From the NCBI GenBank assembly GCA_002270565.1, contig NQMI01000053.1, positions 118,567 through 182,566 on the forward strand: a stretch of 64,000 nucleotides of DNA. Direction: 5' to 3'. Each line of letters begins with the position of its first letter. Positions within the stretch are counted from its first letter, which is position 1. Position numbers and translations under genes: made by a program. Positions 19,847 through 30,840 of this stretch are shown here, one piece after another. Source of the stretch: Stenocarpella maydis (Eukaryota; Ascomycota; Sordariomycetes; Diaporthales; Diaporthaceae). The notes beneath the pieces were generated by a model. It was not told the origin of the DNA. It saw only the letters and a list, made by a program, of their open reading frames with translations, and searched no databases.

Positions 19847-22198
19847 TTAATATGCGCCGTCAGTAAAGACGCTACCGAATGGGTTCCAGATCTCCATGGG
19901 GTCCATTGTGAAATCCATGTCCTCAAAGTCTTGACCTTCAAATTCCATCATCCCAGGATCATGTGAAAACCCGGCATCTTGGCCATATGTTGTGCCAACA
20001 GAGCCTCACGCTCAGTAGCAGGATGTGAGTGGCTGCGTAATGCATCCCGGCGGACATCATCCCGCACGGCGCCGGCAATCGCCAGGGGCCCACGCTGCAG
20101 CCCAGTTGTGGCACAATCCGACGCGGCTGATGGGGGCCCATGCCTCATGTACCAGGCTTCTATCTCTTCAGCACGGGACAGGAACTGACAAACGGGATGA
20201 GGTTCGGCACTCGTGTTTGTGTGTTGTGATATGAATTTGCGCAGGCGCTCAACGAGGCCCCTTAGGGTCTGGGTGACATCTAAGGTCCGTCGGAGGTCCG
20301 TCGCTGCTGCGGAGCTTATGCCACACGTCGTGCACAGGATGTCCAGTTTTACACCCAAGGAGAGGCCGTAGCCGAGAGTAATCCAGGCCATATTGGTGAA
20401 GCAGAGCTCCTGACCTGGTTCTGCGGAAAGCAATGTGTCCGTCAGGGACTTCACGGCGGAGATAGTGTCGGCAAGGCTGGCGGAAGGATCTTGTGAGGGG
20501 CTCACTGGAGAGCCGGGAAGTGAGAGCTCCCCCAGCAAAAGCTTCGCGGCACAGGTCTGGACTCTCAAGAAGGCTTCCATGCTGGTGTTAGCCCGCTTGT
20601 AAACTCAAATATGGCCTTGAGATTGCAGCAAAGACTACTAACGAGAGGTTTCCAATGCCACATGGCGTGGCAGAGATTCTTCGAGAAACTGCCATTCGTA
20701 TGTCAGATGACTGATACGAGTCAAATTCTCATCACTCTGGCGAGGAGACTTGATCTTGGATAAACTATCCACATTCTCAACAACACGCAGCAGACCGACG
20801 ATCTGTGGCAAATATTGATCTGTCGGGTATTCAGCTTGCACAGCCAGCGCTTCCCAGCTTTCTGTCAACAGTGGTATTGTTGGGAAACATTAAAATTTGT
20901 CCAAGATGACGGAGGCACTTTCACCAGTCAGAACACCCCAGCCGGACTAAAAATTGACGTGACTCACCACGAAGCAACGCTGTATAGCCCCAGCCAGCGC
21001 GCGCACCTCATCTGCCCTCAGTCCACCCGTCGATAACATTAGACTGTTCTCGTTTTCCCGTGTTGGAAGCTCGCGAGGCTTATAGAACCGCAGGTCATAC
21101 ATAATGCTCATAGCAAGGAAGATATTTTGCGTGTGCTTCCGGGGCTTAGGCTGATATTGTACCCTGGAAACCATTAGACAGCTCTCAGGTATAACAGGCG
21201 GACGAGCCGACAGATACGGGTGCCAAAGCCAGAGCGAGCTCACCAAGCGGTGTATACCAACAAACTCTGTAGGTTCTCGAGAGATGCTAGCCTTCCCTGC
21301 AGCATGCAAGTGGCTAGCATCTGCTCAAACAATCGCGAGAGGCGACCCTGCAAGATCCCGTCATCGTAGGTGGACGCGAAGAGAATTGCAAGGCACACTA
21401 TAGGCTTCTCTAGATTGAGGTCTGCCATCTTTGATGACTCTGGTATAATCACGAAGGGAAAGTATGGAGTTAATGCCTTTCTGAAGCGGTCGAGCAGCAT
21501 ATCTCCAGTTTCAATAGAAAATAGGCCCAGCTGGAAGGGATCTACCGAGACAGCGCTAGCAGGCTGGGTCGGTGATGACTGTATTGTTTCGCCAGATGCC
21601 GTGCAAGGGGATCTCGAGGCACCAACATCGCTGACCGAGGATGACTTCGAGCGTCTGCTGTCCAGCTGCTGAGAGCCCAAAAGACTATCGAGCTCGGCTA
21701 TTTTGGCCTCGAGCTGGCTGATGCGACTGTTTTTACAGCAAGTCAGCCAAGGGCCTCGAGGCTCCGCGTGACAGCTGACCAGTTACACCTCAATGCCTCC
21801 TTACTTTACTCTCCGTGCGGGTGCAGTTCCTCGCCGTGCACGAGGGAAGACACAAGTCTTTTCCAGCCGGTGACAACGGTCGCACGAGCCCGAGTCCTGG
21901 GTCCTGTCGCAGCGCAGTTTTGCGTGGGAACAGATCTGAAATGTTCTCAGGAGTGTCGGGTCAGCGCCGCTACGATCCGCTTCCCGTTTCTCTAGCTGAC
22001 TTCGCATGGCTTGATTGCTTCTCTATACAGGTGGTCGGTGGTGGTGATGTCGCTCAGTGCTGTTAGAGAAATGAAGGCTGATTCCGAATGCGGTATGAAA
22101 CCATAGGAGAAAGTCAATGACGGGTTGTAGAGACGCCATAAACTTTTGAAAGAGATTTTGTGGGTATTATCGGGTTTTATGTGATGTACTCTTGTCAT
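19847..22198 (-). pseudogene. Zn2Cys6 transcription factor gene, probably damaged
   Basis: A fungal zinc-cluster regulator on the minus strand. Exon 1 (22198-22001) ends in REAIKPCE. A 65-base intron joins it to ICSHAKLRCDRT, rebuilding CxxCx6C, followed by CDRCHRLEKTC. So all six zinc ligands exist only after splicing. A second intron (21804-21727) leads to RISQLEAKIAELDSLL, a typical coiled linker. Exons 21726-21244 and 21163 onward carry the fungal-trans region (VQYQPKPRKHTQNIFLAMSI, AEYPTDQYLPQIVGLLRVVEN). A 66-base intron 20661-20596 fits near LPRH/RANTSMEAFL. Two problems remain. Between CFVV and ESWEALAVQ the only sensible frame (SVILDKF-stop-CFPTIPLL) has TAA near 20,892, and no in-phase intron removes it. 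Also, the acidic tail (GQDFEDMDFTMDPMEIWNPF) is one base out of frame beyond about 19,970. The TAA could be CAA changed by a C-to-T mutation. The target genes are unknown. Confidence 0.65.
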
Positions 22199-22349
22199 CC
22201 TAGAATATACATGCTGACTATGGTCAGTATAATACCTAAGTAGGGGCAGGGTGGGGTTGGCTTTTTTTTTGGGGGGGGGGCGCAGCTTGTATTTAGGGTT
22301 CTTTGTTCGTGAACCAATTGCGGGCTAATTCTTGACCTTTCACAAACGG

Positions 22350-25060
22350 TCAAGAGCACACCAGGCAAGAATTACGAGGCCCAGCCTGCGTCTCTGGAAA
22401 AATATTTGACGTGTTCAATCGAGGCGCAGTTCGGCTCACTCAACCAGACCACTACTCAGGACGTGCTGCGATCCTTCGGTGGTCTTGACACATGCGAGGC
22501 CAGGCACCGAGATGAAGTGAGCTGACCGAAACGGCACCGACAACTCTCGCGCTGAATGCCCCTTTCTCCTTGATGAGGACGATTGGGGCACTCCTTCATG
22601 CCTCCAAAACAAAATCCTTGCGGCTACTTCAAAGTCCCAGCTGGAGATTCACGTCACAGAGGACAGCCAAGCGACCAAGGGTGATTCTCGGTCTCCCTCT
22701 CACGCACCGCAGACCTCCCCCGGCTGCGTCTCACCACTGGGCTCAGATTCTACCGCTGGCGCTTCCGCTGGCGCGGAGGCCAAGGCAGAGGCTTCCGTTT
22801 CGCAGGCACACAGGCCACCGAGCCCGGAGCTCATCGCGCTGCGCAAAGCGGCTTTGGCACATCTTGACGAGTGGAAGAAGGACTTCCACACCAAGCTGAG
22901 GGAAATCCTATCTGCCAGCGATGGCAACAAGATCCTGGAGGCGCGCTCGGAGCGCCATAAGAAGATGACCCAGATGAAGGCGGACAGTCCTGCCGAAGGC
23001 GAGGATCTCATCGACCTTGGCGGCGGGCCCTCGCCAAATCAGGCAGCCCAGGAAACTGCGAAAGCGGTCCAGTCTCTCCAGGCCATCTACCACCCGATCC
23101 CAACCAGGCTTACCACGGTGCCGGTGGAGGATCGCAAAGAGGTTGCCAGCGCCGCCCTCATCCTCCTCCTCTCTACCGGGAAATACACAGCCTACGCAAG
23201 GACATTTATAACCTACCTGACCTCGGCCCTCGAGCTTCCGCTCTCCTTTTTGACGGACGAGGAGAAGGAGATCGCCAAGACCATGATCGAGGCGTCAGCC
23301 GAGGCAGGGAAAGCAAAGAAGGACGAGACCATGTCCGCCGAGGCCGAGGCCCAGAAGCGTAAGCAGCAAGGACAGGTGGGCAGGTTCTGGAAGGTCGGCC
23401 TCGCGTCGGTGGCCGGGGCCACCATTATCGGAGTGGCTGGAGGCCTCGCAGCACCGGTCGTGGCGGGTGCCATCGGCGGCCTGATGGGATCCGTGGGACT
23501 GGGAGGGCTGGCTAGCTTCCTAGGTATCTTCTGGATGAACGGCGCCTTGGTCGGAAGCCTTTTCGGGGCATTTGGAGCGCGCATGACTGCAGATACCTCC
23601 CGTTGAAGTGACCCTGCTTTGAAGTCCGTGGCTAACTCCGGCTCGGAATAGGGCGAAATGGCAGATAAATACGCTAGAGAAGTCGAGGACTTTAGATTCC
23701 TGCCGCTTCAAGATGAATGGGGCAGTGAGTTCCGAAAGGAAGAAAAGGACGTCCGAAGGCTGATGGTCTCCATCGGCATCAACGGCTGGCTCATGTCCGA
23801 AGACGAGGTGACTAAACCATGGCGTGCCCTCGGCGACGAGACCGAGGCCTTCGCCCTCAGGTATGAGATGAACAGCCTCCTGGATCTCGGGCATTCCCTC
23901 GAGGAAACGGTGTCATCGTACGCGTGGACCGTGCTGAAGATCGAGATCCTGAAGCGCACCGTGCTCGCGACCCTCTGGGCGGCGCCCTGGCCGATCCAGC
24001 TCCTCAAGCTGGCGGCCGGCGTCGATAACCCGTTCAACCTGGCCAAGAACAGGTCAGAGAAGGCAGGGCGGATCCTGGCGGACGCGTTGATCAACAAGAT
24101 CCAGGGGGAGAGGCCAGTCACGCTCATTGGGTACTCCTTGGGCGCGCGGGTCATCTACGTCTGCCTCAAGACGCTTGCCAAGCGCAAGGCGTTTGGTCTG
24201 GTGGATACTGTTGTCTTCATCGGAGCACCGACGCCATCAAACAGAGACGAACGGCAGTTGACCCGCAGTGTCGTCACTGGGAAGCTGTTCAACGTCTACT
24301 CGGAGAACGATTACATACTCGCCTTCCTCTACCGCGCGACCAGCATCCAGCTCGGGATCGCCGGCCTGCAAGCTGTGGAGGACATCGGAGGCGTCGAAAA
24401 CCTTGACCTGACAGAAGATGTCAAGGGACACCTGAGATACCCGGGTTTGATCGCCCAGATCCTCACCAAGTGCGGTTCCCCAACATCAGCGGCAACGATC
24501 AGCCGAGAGAGAAGGAGGAGGGCATTAAGCTCGAGGACATGGATCGCACCAGCAAGACCGGTATCCTTCTTGACCTCGACGAGCCCCCCGTCACGCCGGT
24601 GGCGGTCAAGCCCCTGGCGAGGAAGACACACCGGGAGATTTCGTTCCCGAGCGGGTTCCCCAGGACAGACGAGCGGCCCGTGGTCAGAAAGGTGCAGTCA
24701 ACGCCTACCTCCGAGTCATCCAGCTCAGAGCTGCAGATGGCTTTTGATTTGCACGAGCCAAAGTCTATGACTGGGCCACCTGAGACTAAGGAAATGCAGC
24801 GCACACGGTCAGATGCACCAAATACCGCCCCTTCAGCGGGTTCGCAGCCCCCGCCTCTGTACAGCCCCGGCAAGTTCATTTTGCCCCCAGAAGCGGCAGA
24901 AAAGTTGTACGGAGCCGCAGCCTCAGATGACGAGGACGACGAAGATGAGTACTACGGTGGTGGCATAAGCATGATGGATAATGACGATGGCCATGATGAT
25001 GGCGACATGGCCACATATATGGAGCCATTAAGACTCGGAGACAAGGATGAGAAGCCGTAG
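22350..25060 (+). CDS. DUF726 / TMCO4-like membrane-associated alpha/beta hydrolase
   Basis: Multi-exon gene; the first exon is not resolved. Coding text is visible from about 22,350 (KNYEAQPASLEKYL to ARHRDE, donor at 22517). It then continues as DEDDWGTPS and PSPELIALRKAALAHLDEWKKDF. The conserved DUF726 block is IPTRLTTVPVEDRKEV, followed by a glycine-rich hydrophobic segment (about 23,395-23,580, GRFWKVGLASVAGATIIG to GSLFGAFGARMT) that likely spans or enters a membrane. An intron of about 70 bases ends at a TAG acceptor just before GEMADKYAREVEDF. Then come the hydrolase-fold part with nucleophile elbow GYSLGAR and FIGAP. A further 83-base intron (24470-24552) restores phase into a disordered acidic tail ending at 25060. 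Homologues include human TMCO4 and yeast YFL034W; the enzyme activity is unproven. The donor before GEMADK appears to be GC rather than GT. Confidence 0.8.
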
Positions 25061-25560
25061 GGGTTTGCTAGATAGGCTGGGAAAAGAGGCCCTGAGGAAA
25101 CACCCAAGGGATAAGCGCAGACGGGAGTTACTGACCCGAGCACGAGGAGCAGCACTCTATGGTACCCTGGGGCTTTGGAGAGGAAGTGGCCCCTTTGCGA
25201 GGGCAGGCATCCTTCCGGGAGCAAGGCGTCCCTCTGGTAGAAGGTGTCCTTTGGGAGCAAGGTCTAACTTTCTGACAGAATTAATAGCGGTGGGAAGCTC
25301 TTGCTACGTAACTCAAGTATAGCTGGGAGAGCCCCTCATAAGCTCGGGTCACTCCTGTCTGCTTAATAACGTTGCAGGAATCAGCTCTGCCATGCTGATC
25401 ACAGCAAGCGGGTTCCAGCCCAGCGTCCTTGAATCCATGATGGACTATGTATGCGTACATGGCATGGCGAGGTAGGCATCACAGGGGCAATATGCCGCGA
25501 CCAAGCTGACACACGTTGTTTGTGCCGGTGTTTGGTGACGGTGACGCATTTTTCATAACA
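25061..25560. other. Intergenic with short imperfect repeats
   Basis: At about 25,190-25,265 there are near-repeats of ggcatcct/ggcgtccct/ggtgtcctt each followed by gggagcaagg or similar. No gene is seen before the O-methyltransferase relic. Confidence 0.4.
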
Positions 25561-25579
25561 AATGTCTGCCTGGCTTTAC

Positions 25580-26348
25580 CGCCTTCCACCGCAGTCTGAC
25601 TGAAGGCGACGGCGATGTAAATGCTTTCAAGCTGAATCAGAACACATCGGAAGGTTTCTACACTTGGATGGACACGCACCCCGTCCAGCAGCGCGCCTCC
25701 CACAACTTCATGAAGGAAGAGTTCGCTAGCCTGCCGACATGGCTGGACGCGCAAGGCTTACAGCCCGACGGCGTTGTGTTCGTGGACATCCGTGGTGACA
25801 ATGGGTCTCAGTGCGTGGCGGTCAAGAAATTCTTGCCTGACCTTAAAGGCGGGATCGTATTGCAAGATCATGCGTATGTCCTTGAAAAAGCCCTCGTGGT
25901 GGAAGGGATGGAGAAGATGCCCTGTGAATTTTCCAAAGAGCAGCCCGTCAAAGGTAGGCGTCGTAGCGCAAAAGGTGAATCCATTGTAACGGAAGCTGAC
26001 CGATTAGGCGCGCGCGTGTACTACTCTCGCCAGATCCTCCTTAATTTCGACCACGCCGCGTTCATTCGCATCCTGGAGTCCCAGGCCACAGCTCTCAGGC
26101 CCGGCATTGTCATTGTAATAGATGACAAAGTCCTGATTGATAAGAAATCGCCGGCCGGGACGCCTGGGATCGTGTACAAGGCTGCACTGAGTATTGCAAT
26201 GAAGGCGATGTTTGAGGAGCAGGAGAGGCGTGAGACTCACTCATGAAGGGTATCGGACGAGGCTGGGCTGCGGGTCAAGGACATGAGAAAAGTCACCAGG
26301 TTTGACGACGCCGTAATCACTGCCGCGAAGAAGTCCCGGGTCGGCTGA
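25580..26348 (+). pseudogene. O-methyltransferase relic (SAM-dependent, fungal type)
   Basis: The C-terminal catalytic half of a fungal O-methyltransferase, the kind often found in secondary metabolism. Coding text appears from about 25,580 (NAFKLNQNTSEGFYTWMDTHP) and includes the SAM-binding block VFVDIRGDNGSQCVAVKKFLP (a VDVGGGxG motif with changes), IVLQDHAYVLEKAL, a correct 54-base intron (25954-26007), then ARVYYSRQILLNFDHAAFIRIL and IVIDDKVL. The frame stops at TGA 26244-26246, yet the same frame goes on as DEAGLRVKDMRKVTRF and DDAVITAAKK to 26348, which is the normal end of the family. So TGA replaces a codon in a conserved region, possibly CGA by a C-to-T change. The N-terminal dimerisation domain is missing. 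No biosynthetic core gene is nearby. Confidence 0.8.
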
Positions 26349-26436
26349 GCGAGCCAATGAGTGCTTCACAGCTTGGCTGGCGTAATGGGCGGGAGAAATG
26401 GTACGGGGTTTCGGTGTATACCTTTTCGTGTAGTTT

Positions 26437-27840
26437 CTAAATCTGTCTAATTTCCTTGCCGACCATTTCCGGCCTGTCGACTTCCCACTCATCCCGGAGC
26501 GCCGCGAAGGTGAGATCACTGACGAGCAGACTTTGGCCCAAGCTCCACACAAGGGTAATTGCGTAGAAGAAGTTGGCGTTGCCGCTCCCGGCGTATATCC
26601 AAAGATAATAGAATGCTGGTCCCAGAAACGTGGCATAAAGTATTGTCGAAGGGACCACGAATGTATACCGCATTAGGGAAAACACGTGACTGTAGAGGGG
26701 AACCATTGCAAGGAAGAGTGACGTATCACTGATGCTAGGGTATGGCTTGAATATGCCAAAGATACCCAGGAGGACCGTAATGACGAACAGCGGTTGCGAT
26801 CGGATGCGCACACTCAAGGCACCGACGTAAGACGACAAATGCAGCCAGAAGACGGCCAAGAAGAATGACCGGAATGAGTCGAACATCTCAATGAAGAAGT
26901 ACCACCACAGGCCGACGTTTGGTGTCAGATCGGTGAGGGTGAGCTGGATGCCGTAGGTTGAGGAGAGGAACTCCCACGATCCAGTGATAAAGTATGACAC
27001 CTGGAGGAGAAGCGCCACGGTAGCTGCTGCAACGCCAACGAATTTGACCACGAAAGCCAGCGGTTGCGTTTTCCCTTGCGCATAGCTTCTGTCATAAGCC
27101 AGGAGCGCCAATGGCGGGAGTAAGAGGGCGGGATACATGGACAAGTAGGCGGCGATGGACATGGCAATCACGGCGCTGTATGGCGTACCAGTGACTGCCT
27201 TTGCGACAGCGTGGAGGATGGCGCATGTCGTGAAGATACTCGTGGGTCTCCCAATACAAGTCGCGATCGTGAACGGATTGAAGAGAAAGCTAGAGAGGCC
27301 CAGGTTAGCTCTCCAAGACCGAGCAGGGCAAGCAGCTGGTGGAGTCTCACAGTGCAGCAACCACGAAGCTACTCCAACTCTTGTTTCGCCTCGGAGAGGC
27401 GAACCACAGGGACGATCCGGGCTCCCCGGACTCGGAGATGATTATGAGGGAATTCGCGTTCAGAATATCGACCACTATATAGAGCAGATATGTAAAGACG
27501 GGCCAGGAAGCGAAGCTTGGCAGGAGGGACAGGACGGGCAGCAGCAGGGGCGCTTGGTGATAGACGCCGCCATCGTAGGGCGAGACGTTATGATTGTAGA
27601 GGAAGAGACCCTCTTGTACTGTCACCATAGTCAGAACGGCCAGAACTATTGTGGGTTGCCCAAGGAGAGTGAGCGGGGCGCCATACATCTTTTGAAGCTG
27701 GTGACGGGAGTCGACACCTCGACGCGGCCAGCCACCAATTCTGGTAAACCTGGGAAGGCAAAGAACAAAACAAGTCGCAGGAGGGCGGCAGCCAGGTAGA
27801 GGCCTCGTAGCCTTTTCAGGCTTGGATTTGATCCGGTCAT
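26437..27840 (-). CDS. GAB1: GPI transamidase subunit PIG-U
   Basis: A multi-pass ER membrane subunit of the complex that attaches GPI anchors to proteins. Three exons join perfectly: 27840-27687, 27618-27351 and 27289-26437, giving 424 residues. Introns are 68 and 61 bases with GT/AG ends. Key conserved blocks are the N-terminal hydrophobic helix (LYLAAALLRLVLFFAFPGLP), EVSTPVTSFKR, QEGLFLYNHNVSPYDGG, FNPFTIATCIGRPTSIFT, SMYPALLLPPLAL, and SSTYGIQLTLTDLTPNVGLW followed by WYFFIEMFDSFRSFF. The end is the typical DEWEVDRPEM with a short tail. About eight to ten membrane segments are visible. Start chosen at MTGSNPSLKR because the first helix begins directly after it. It shares a 392-base divergent promoter region with the NOP7 gene. 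The symbol follows yeast GAB1 (CDC91). Confidence 0.96.
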
Positions 27841-28232
27841 CTCTGAGCCATCTCCGGGTGAAAGGGTGTGGATTACTACCGGGAGTTGTGCCGTCGATGT
27901 TGTCTGGCCGGGCAGTTTGGTCGGAGCTCTGCCAGGCTGGCTTTGGAGAGTGCGTTGCTGACTTGAGTCGCGGTACCTGGGTACATTGGACCCCTGGCCC
28001 CAAGATGGAGAGCTCCATCCGCCTATCCCTGCGCCGACCTGGCGCTAACCTGGGACTGGAAGGCGGTGAAGGCGGCAGAAGTCGAAAAGTTCCTTATTGA
28101 TGAAAAGTTGAGAGGAGCAAAGGCCCCTTGTTCTTTGCATTGGGAAGTTTGGAGACGCTTTTTTCTTCTTCTCTTGCTACAACAGTCCAGCGTACTTGTC
28201 CGGGTTGGCGACTGGAGCTCAATACAGAAAAT
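27841..28232. promoter_or_regulatory. Divergent promoter region between PIG-U and NOP7
   Basis: Only 392 bases separate the two start codons, so both promoters and 5' leaders lie here. A pyrimidine-rich stretch followed by CAACAG (about 28,158-28,189) precedes the NOP7 start and could be a leader intron acceptor. No TATA box is obvious. Confidence 0.5.
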
Positions 28233-30200
28233 ATGGCACGTATCAAGAAGAGGGGAGAGGCTGGAAACGCCAAAAACTTCATCAGCCGCAACCAAGCCAT
28301 CAAGAAACTGCAGCTCAGCCTTCCCGACTTTCGAAAGCTGTGCATCTGGAAGGGCATCTACCCAAGAGAACCGAGAGACAAGAAGAAGGCGTCCAAGACC
28401 TCCACCCCCTCCACAACCTTCTACTACTCCAAGGACATCCAGTACCTGCTCCACGAGCCGCTTCTCCAGAAGTTCCGTGACCAGAAGGCCCTTGAGAAGA
28501 AGATCTCGCGCGCCCTCGGCCGAGGCGATATCGGGGACGCCGCCCGTCTCGAGCGCAATGCCGTCCGCCCAGAGAAGAACGGAAAGCCGCGCTACACCCT
28601 CGATCATGTCATAAGAGAGCGCTATCCTACATTCGTTGATGCCCTCCGAGACCTCGACGACTGCTTGTCGATGCTGTTCCTCTTCGCCAATCTTCCGTCC
28701 ACCTCTACCGTCCCTGCGAAGATGATCGCTCGCTGCGAGAAGCTATGCTTGGAATTCGAACACTACCTCATCGTTTCGCACAGCCTCCGGAAGTCATTCT
28801 TGTCCATCAAGGGAATATACTACCAGGCCACCATTCAAGGCGAGGACGTGCTCTGGTTGGTGCCGTACAAGTTCAACCAGCGAGTTGTTGGGGACGTCGA
28901 CTTCCGTATCATGGGTACCTTTGTTGAGTTCTACATGACACTCCTGGGCTTCGTCAACTATAGGCTGTACACCTCGATCGGCCTGAAGTACCCACCTAAA
29001 TTCGACCAGGCCAAGGACGACCAAGGCGGAGAGCTTGGCGCCTTCACTCTGGAGGGGGCCAGCATTGCAGCCACCCAGGATGAGCCCAAGCAACTGACAA
29101 ATGGGGAGAGCGAGCACGGCCCCGACCCCAAAGTCCAGGCCCAGGTCAACAAGCTGGTGCGAGAAATGCGGGATGGCGAGACGAATGGCGATGAAAAGGA
29201 GGACGGGGAGGCGGACGGGGACAATGAAGAGGAGCCTACCGACGCCATCGACAAGTTCGAGCCCGCGGTCCCCGGCGGCGATCTCCTCCCTCAGCCCTCA
29301 TACAGCGCCAACGACCCTTCTCAATTATTCTCAAAATGCACATTCTTCCTCGGGCGTGAGACACCCCGGCAGCCACTCGAGTTCATTCTGCGGTCGTTTG
29401 GCTGCAAGCGCATAGGATGGGACTCGGTGCTGGGCGAGGGCGCATTTACCACAAATGAGCTTGACTCCACGATAACACACCAGATCATCGACAGGCCGCT
29501 TGTCCCAGCTGCCGTGGAGGCCATTGGCGACGGGCAAGACAACCAGACTTCTCAAAAGCTTGCTCCCAACCAGAGGGTACCTGGCCGGATTTATGTGCAG
29601 CCGCAGTGGGTTTGGGACTCGATCAACGACGAGGAGCTGAAGGACACGAACCTCTATGCCCCGGGAGCTGAGCTGCCGCCACACCTGAGCCCCTTCGTGA
29701 AGGCCGTTCAGGGCCAGTACGATCCTACCATCGCCCTCGAGGAGCAACAGACCGAGGCGGAGGCTCTGGCGGACAGCGATGCCGAGATAGACGAGGAAGC
29801 AACTGGCATGGATGCCGATAACTCGGAGGATGAGGGTGATGCCGACGAAAATACTTTTGGAGGCTTCTCGGGTGAGGAGGACGCAGACGAGGATGAGGGC
29901 GAAGAAGACTCGGCCGCAGCACAGAGGCAACTGGAACTGGAGGCTGAGCTGACAGGCAAGCCAGTCAAGTCCAAGCAGCAAACGCCCAAGGAGAAGAAGA
30001 AGGCCGAGGCCCGCAAGGCGCTGGAGAAGAAGACCAAAGAGGAGGCTGAGGAGCTGGAGAGGGCCAAGGGCATGTTGAGCAAGAAGAAGAGGAAGCTGTT
30101 CGAGCAGATGCAGTACACCAACACGAAGAAGAGCGCCGAGGACGAGAAGCTGCGGTCCAAGAGGAGAAAGATCGAGAAGCAAAAGGGTAAAAAGGCGTAG
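28233..30200 (+). CDS. NOP7: Pescadillo homologue NOP7, ribosome biogenesis
   Basis: Nucleolar protein of the PeBoW/Nop7-Erb1-Ytm1 complex, needed for 27S pre-rRNA processing and 60S assembly. It is a single exon of 655 residues; the ATG at 28233 gives [20 protein letters not shown], the standard family start. The pescadillo N-terminal domain follows ([55 protein letters not shown]). A BRCT domain spans about residues 365-480 ([20 protein letters not shown] to [12 protein letters not shown]). The C-terminal third is acidic, then Lys-rich coiled coil ([20 protein letters not shown]), typical of the family. It overlaps no neighbour. Confidence 0.97.
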   Translation: MARIKKRGEAGNAKNFISRNQAIKKLQLSLPDFRKLCIWKGIYPREPRDKKKASKTSTPSTTFYYSKDIQYLLHEPLLQKFRDQKALEKKISRALGRGDIGDAARLERNAVRPEKNGKPRYTLDHVIRERYPTFVDALRDLDDCLSMLFLFANLPSTSTVPAKMIARCEKLCLEFEHYLIVSHSLRKSFLSIKGIYYQATIQGEDVLWLVPYKFNQRVVGDVDFRIMGTFVEFYMTLLGFVNYRLYTSIGLKYPPKFDQAKDDQGGELGAFTLEGASIAATQDEPKQLTNGESEHGPDPKVQAQVNKLVREMRDGETNGDEKEDGEADGDNEEEPTDAIDKFEPAVPGGDLLPQPSYSANDPSQLFSKCTFFLGRETPRQPLEFILRSFGCKRIGWDSVLGEGAFTTNELDSTITHQIIDRPLVPAAVEAIGDGQDNQTSQKLAPNQRVPGRIYVQPQWVWDSINDEELKDTNLYAPGAELPPHLSPFVKAVQGQYDPTIALEEQQTEAEALADSDAEIDEEATGMDADNSEDEGDADENTFGGFSGEEDADEDEGEEDSAAAQRQLELEAELTGKPVKSKQQTPKEKKKAEARKALEKKTKEEAEELERAKGMLSKKKRKLFEQMQYTNTKKSAEDEKLRSKRRKIEKQKGKKA

Positions 30201-30840
30201 ATTGCAACATAAGCGGAGTTGTTGAGGATACCACTTAATGAAGTTACTTGAGGCTGGGAATCACCCATAGACTTACTGTCCACTCGACTCTGAGGACTGA
30301 TGTTGAGATGGGCTTTGCTTGGGTATTGGCTCTGTAGCCATAGCATCTATGTGGTGAAGCAACTAGGCATTACCCACTGCCCAACCTACTATGGGATAGA
30401 CTCCTGTATTGTGACTTCCAGCATCCTGTGTGGGAAGCCTCCTTTTCGAAAATGCCCTGTGGCATAGCATCCCACGGAATGGCCCGGTGAAGGGCGCGCC
30501 TGGTACTCCGTACAGTACCTGCTAGCTCTGCCTCTGGGCTAATTTTAGCGGCAATGCCCTGAGCCATGGCCTGTAACCTGACGACGGCCATCTGAGAACC
30601 TCCAACACAAGATCTGGCACGGCCATAATATTTAGCCAACTTGTAGTGCGCCATGGGGGTCAAGCTCAGGACAACACGGTTGCAAATAGTTTGCCTCTGA
30701 GTCAATAACCTTGAGGCACAAAATTGCTCACTACAGTTATTTTCCAGCCTTTTGGAGTTCCGCTGCTTGTTTTTCTGCTGTCAGATGTCTCAATATTTCA
30801 AGCCCCTCGGTCACGACACATCGGAGAGACCCGCCCAAGA
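30201..30840. other. Intergenic NOP7 to RRN9-like gene
   Basis: Holds the NOP7 3' flank and the promoter of the next gene. No other recognised feature. Confidence 0.45.

Noticed and set aside
19847..26348. Zn2Cys6 regulator plus O-methyltransferase as a secondary-metabolite cluster
   Set aside because: No polyketide synthase, NRPS, terpene synthase, P450 or transporter between or around them, and both genes look broken.
29331..30182. Leu-rich antisense frame over NOP7
   Set aside because: It is the complement of the Lys/Glu-rich tail of NOP7.
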